DNA of 64,000 nucleotides from an uncultured Oscillospiraceae bacterium (lineage in GTDB: Bacteria > Bacillota > Clostridia > Oscillospirales > Acutalibacteraceae): positions 44,966 to 108,965 of the forward strand of contig CAOKRT010000006.1 of NCBI GenBank assembly GCA_948471205.1. Reading direction: 5' to 3'. A program made the translations under genes and the position numbers. The notes under the pieces are model-generated. The model saw nothing but the letters and a program-made list of their open reading frames with translations. It was not told the DNA's origin and searched no databases. How positions within the stretch are numbered: position 1 is the stretch's first letter; each line of letters opens with the position of its first letter. Positions 63,881 through 64,000 of this stretch are shown piece by piece.

Positions 63881-64000
63881 GTTGATAACCCCCGGTTCTA
63901 CCGGGGGAGGAATAGAAAGCTTCAGTAAAAATAAAACCGCCGAGTTTGAAGCAAGGCGAGAGTTTTGGCGAAAAAATAACCTCGCAGTATAATAGAAACG
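63881..64000 (-). mobile_element. Possible end of an IS200/IS605-type element (continues outside window)
   Basis: A 7-bp GC stem CCCCCGG / CCGGGGG with a 5-base loop (63889-63907) is bordered by GTTGATAA. On the minus strand it reads as a hairpin followed by TTATCAAC. This resembles the right end and guide-RNA 3' hairpin of tnpB-carrying IS605 elements. The following 90 bases have no gene. No transposase is in the window, so this is tentative. Confidence 0.4.

Noticed and set aside
1-64000. CRISPR arrays, tRNA or rRNA genes, prophage
   Set aside because: No regular spaced repeats, no cloverleaf-like sequences or rRNA motifs, and no phage structural genes were noticed.

Overview
The window is a 64 kb piece of a low-GC (roughly 40% G+C), Gram-positive-type chromosome that includes the replication origin region. 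Gene content points to an anaerobic gut-type Clostridia, most likely the Oscillospiraceae/Ruminococcaceae side: group II ECF vitamin transporters, pyruvate phosphate dikinase, a SleB-type cortex hydrolase, RemB, a long single-chain PurL, LCP proteins and dense rho-independent terminators. The genus cannot be fixed from sequence alone. No tRNA, rRNA or CRISPR array was seen.

Layout. 1-5.1 kb: the N-terminal part of a sugar-binding lipoprotein, an ecfA1-ecfA2-ecfT module, a divergent ECF S component and an esterase. 5.1-13.6 kb: S1-domain protein, DUF951-prfA, an unusual Sua5-CoaE fusion with an M18 aminopeptidase, sleB with a small membrane protein, ogg and rsmE. 13.7-20 kb (minus strand): MetY, an ApgM-family enzyme (candidate homoserine kinase) and PurL. 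20.2-29.6 kb: a PAS-only protein, a GH5 endoglycoceramidase-like hydrolase, GlmU, PpdK and a zinc-type P1B ATPase with its ArsR regulator and operator. 29.6-34.7 kb: DUF421, a short CDF-like protein, a metallophosphoesterase, FMN riboswitch-ribU, fba and a 58-aa protein. 34.7-37.9 kb (minus strand): a degenerate LCP protein followed by folE-folP-folB-folK. 38.1-46.9 kb: dnaA-[oriC]-dnaN-S4-recF-remB-gyrB-gyrA. 47-52.6 kb: an intact LCP protein, MgtC-like, hydrolases, an XRE regulator and mtnN. 52.8-63.8 kb: rpmH-rnpA-yidD-yidC-jag-mnmE-mnmG-rsmG-noc-like, parS sites, parA-parB-serS. The right edge carries what looks like the end of an IS200/IS605-type element.

Most notable observation: the dnaA-dnaN gap has no consensus DnaA boxes (TTWTNCACA). 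It holds seven exact copies of TTWTNAACA on both strands. Two tandem copies (one with a mismatch) abut a CCCC run and a DnaA-trio-like block, as in a Bacillus-type basal unwinding system. The DnaA domain IV signature is changed in parallel: the usual GGRDHTTV is here GLNHSTI, one residue shorter and with the base-contacting Asp replaced by Asn. A second cluster of five TTWTNAACA motifs lies at 11.8 kb between a small membrane-protein gene and ogg. I infer a co-evolved change in initiator specificity; this needs comparison across relatives and a binding assay.

A second structural point is that the rpmH-to-parB block, which in many Firmicutes sits divergently just left of dnaA, is here on the right arm, co-oriented with dnaA-gyrA and about 14 kb beyond dnaA. 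The two perfect parS sites therefore lie about 21 kb from oriC.
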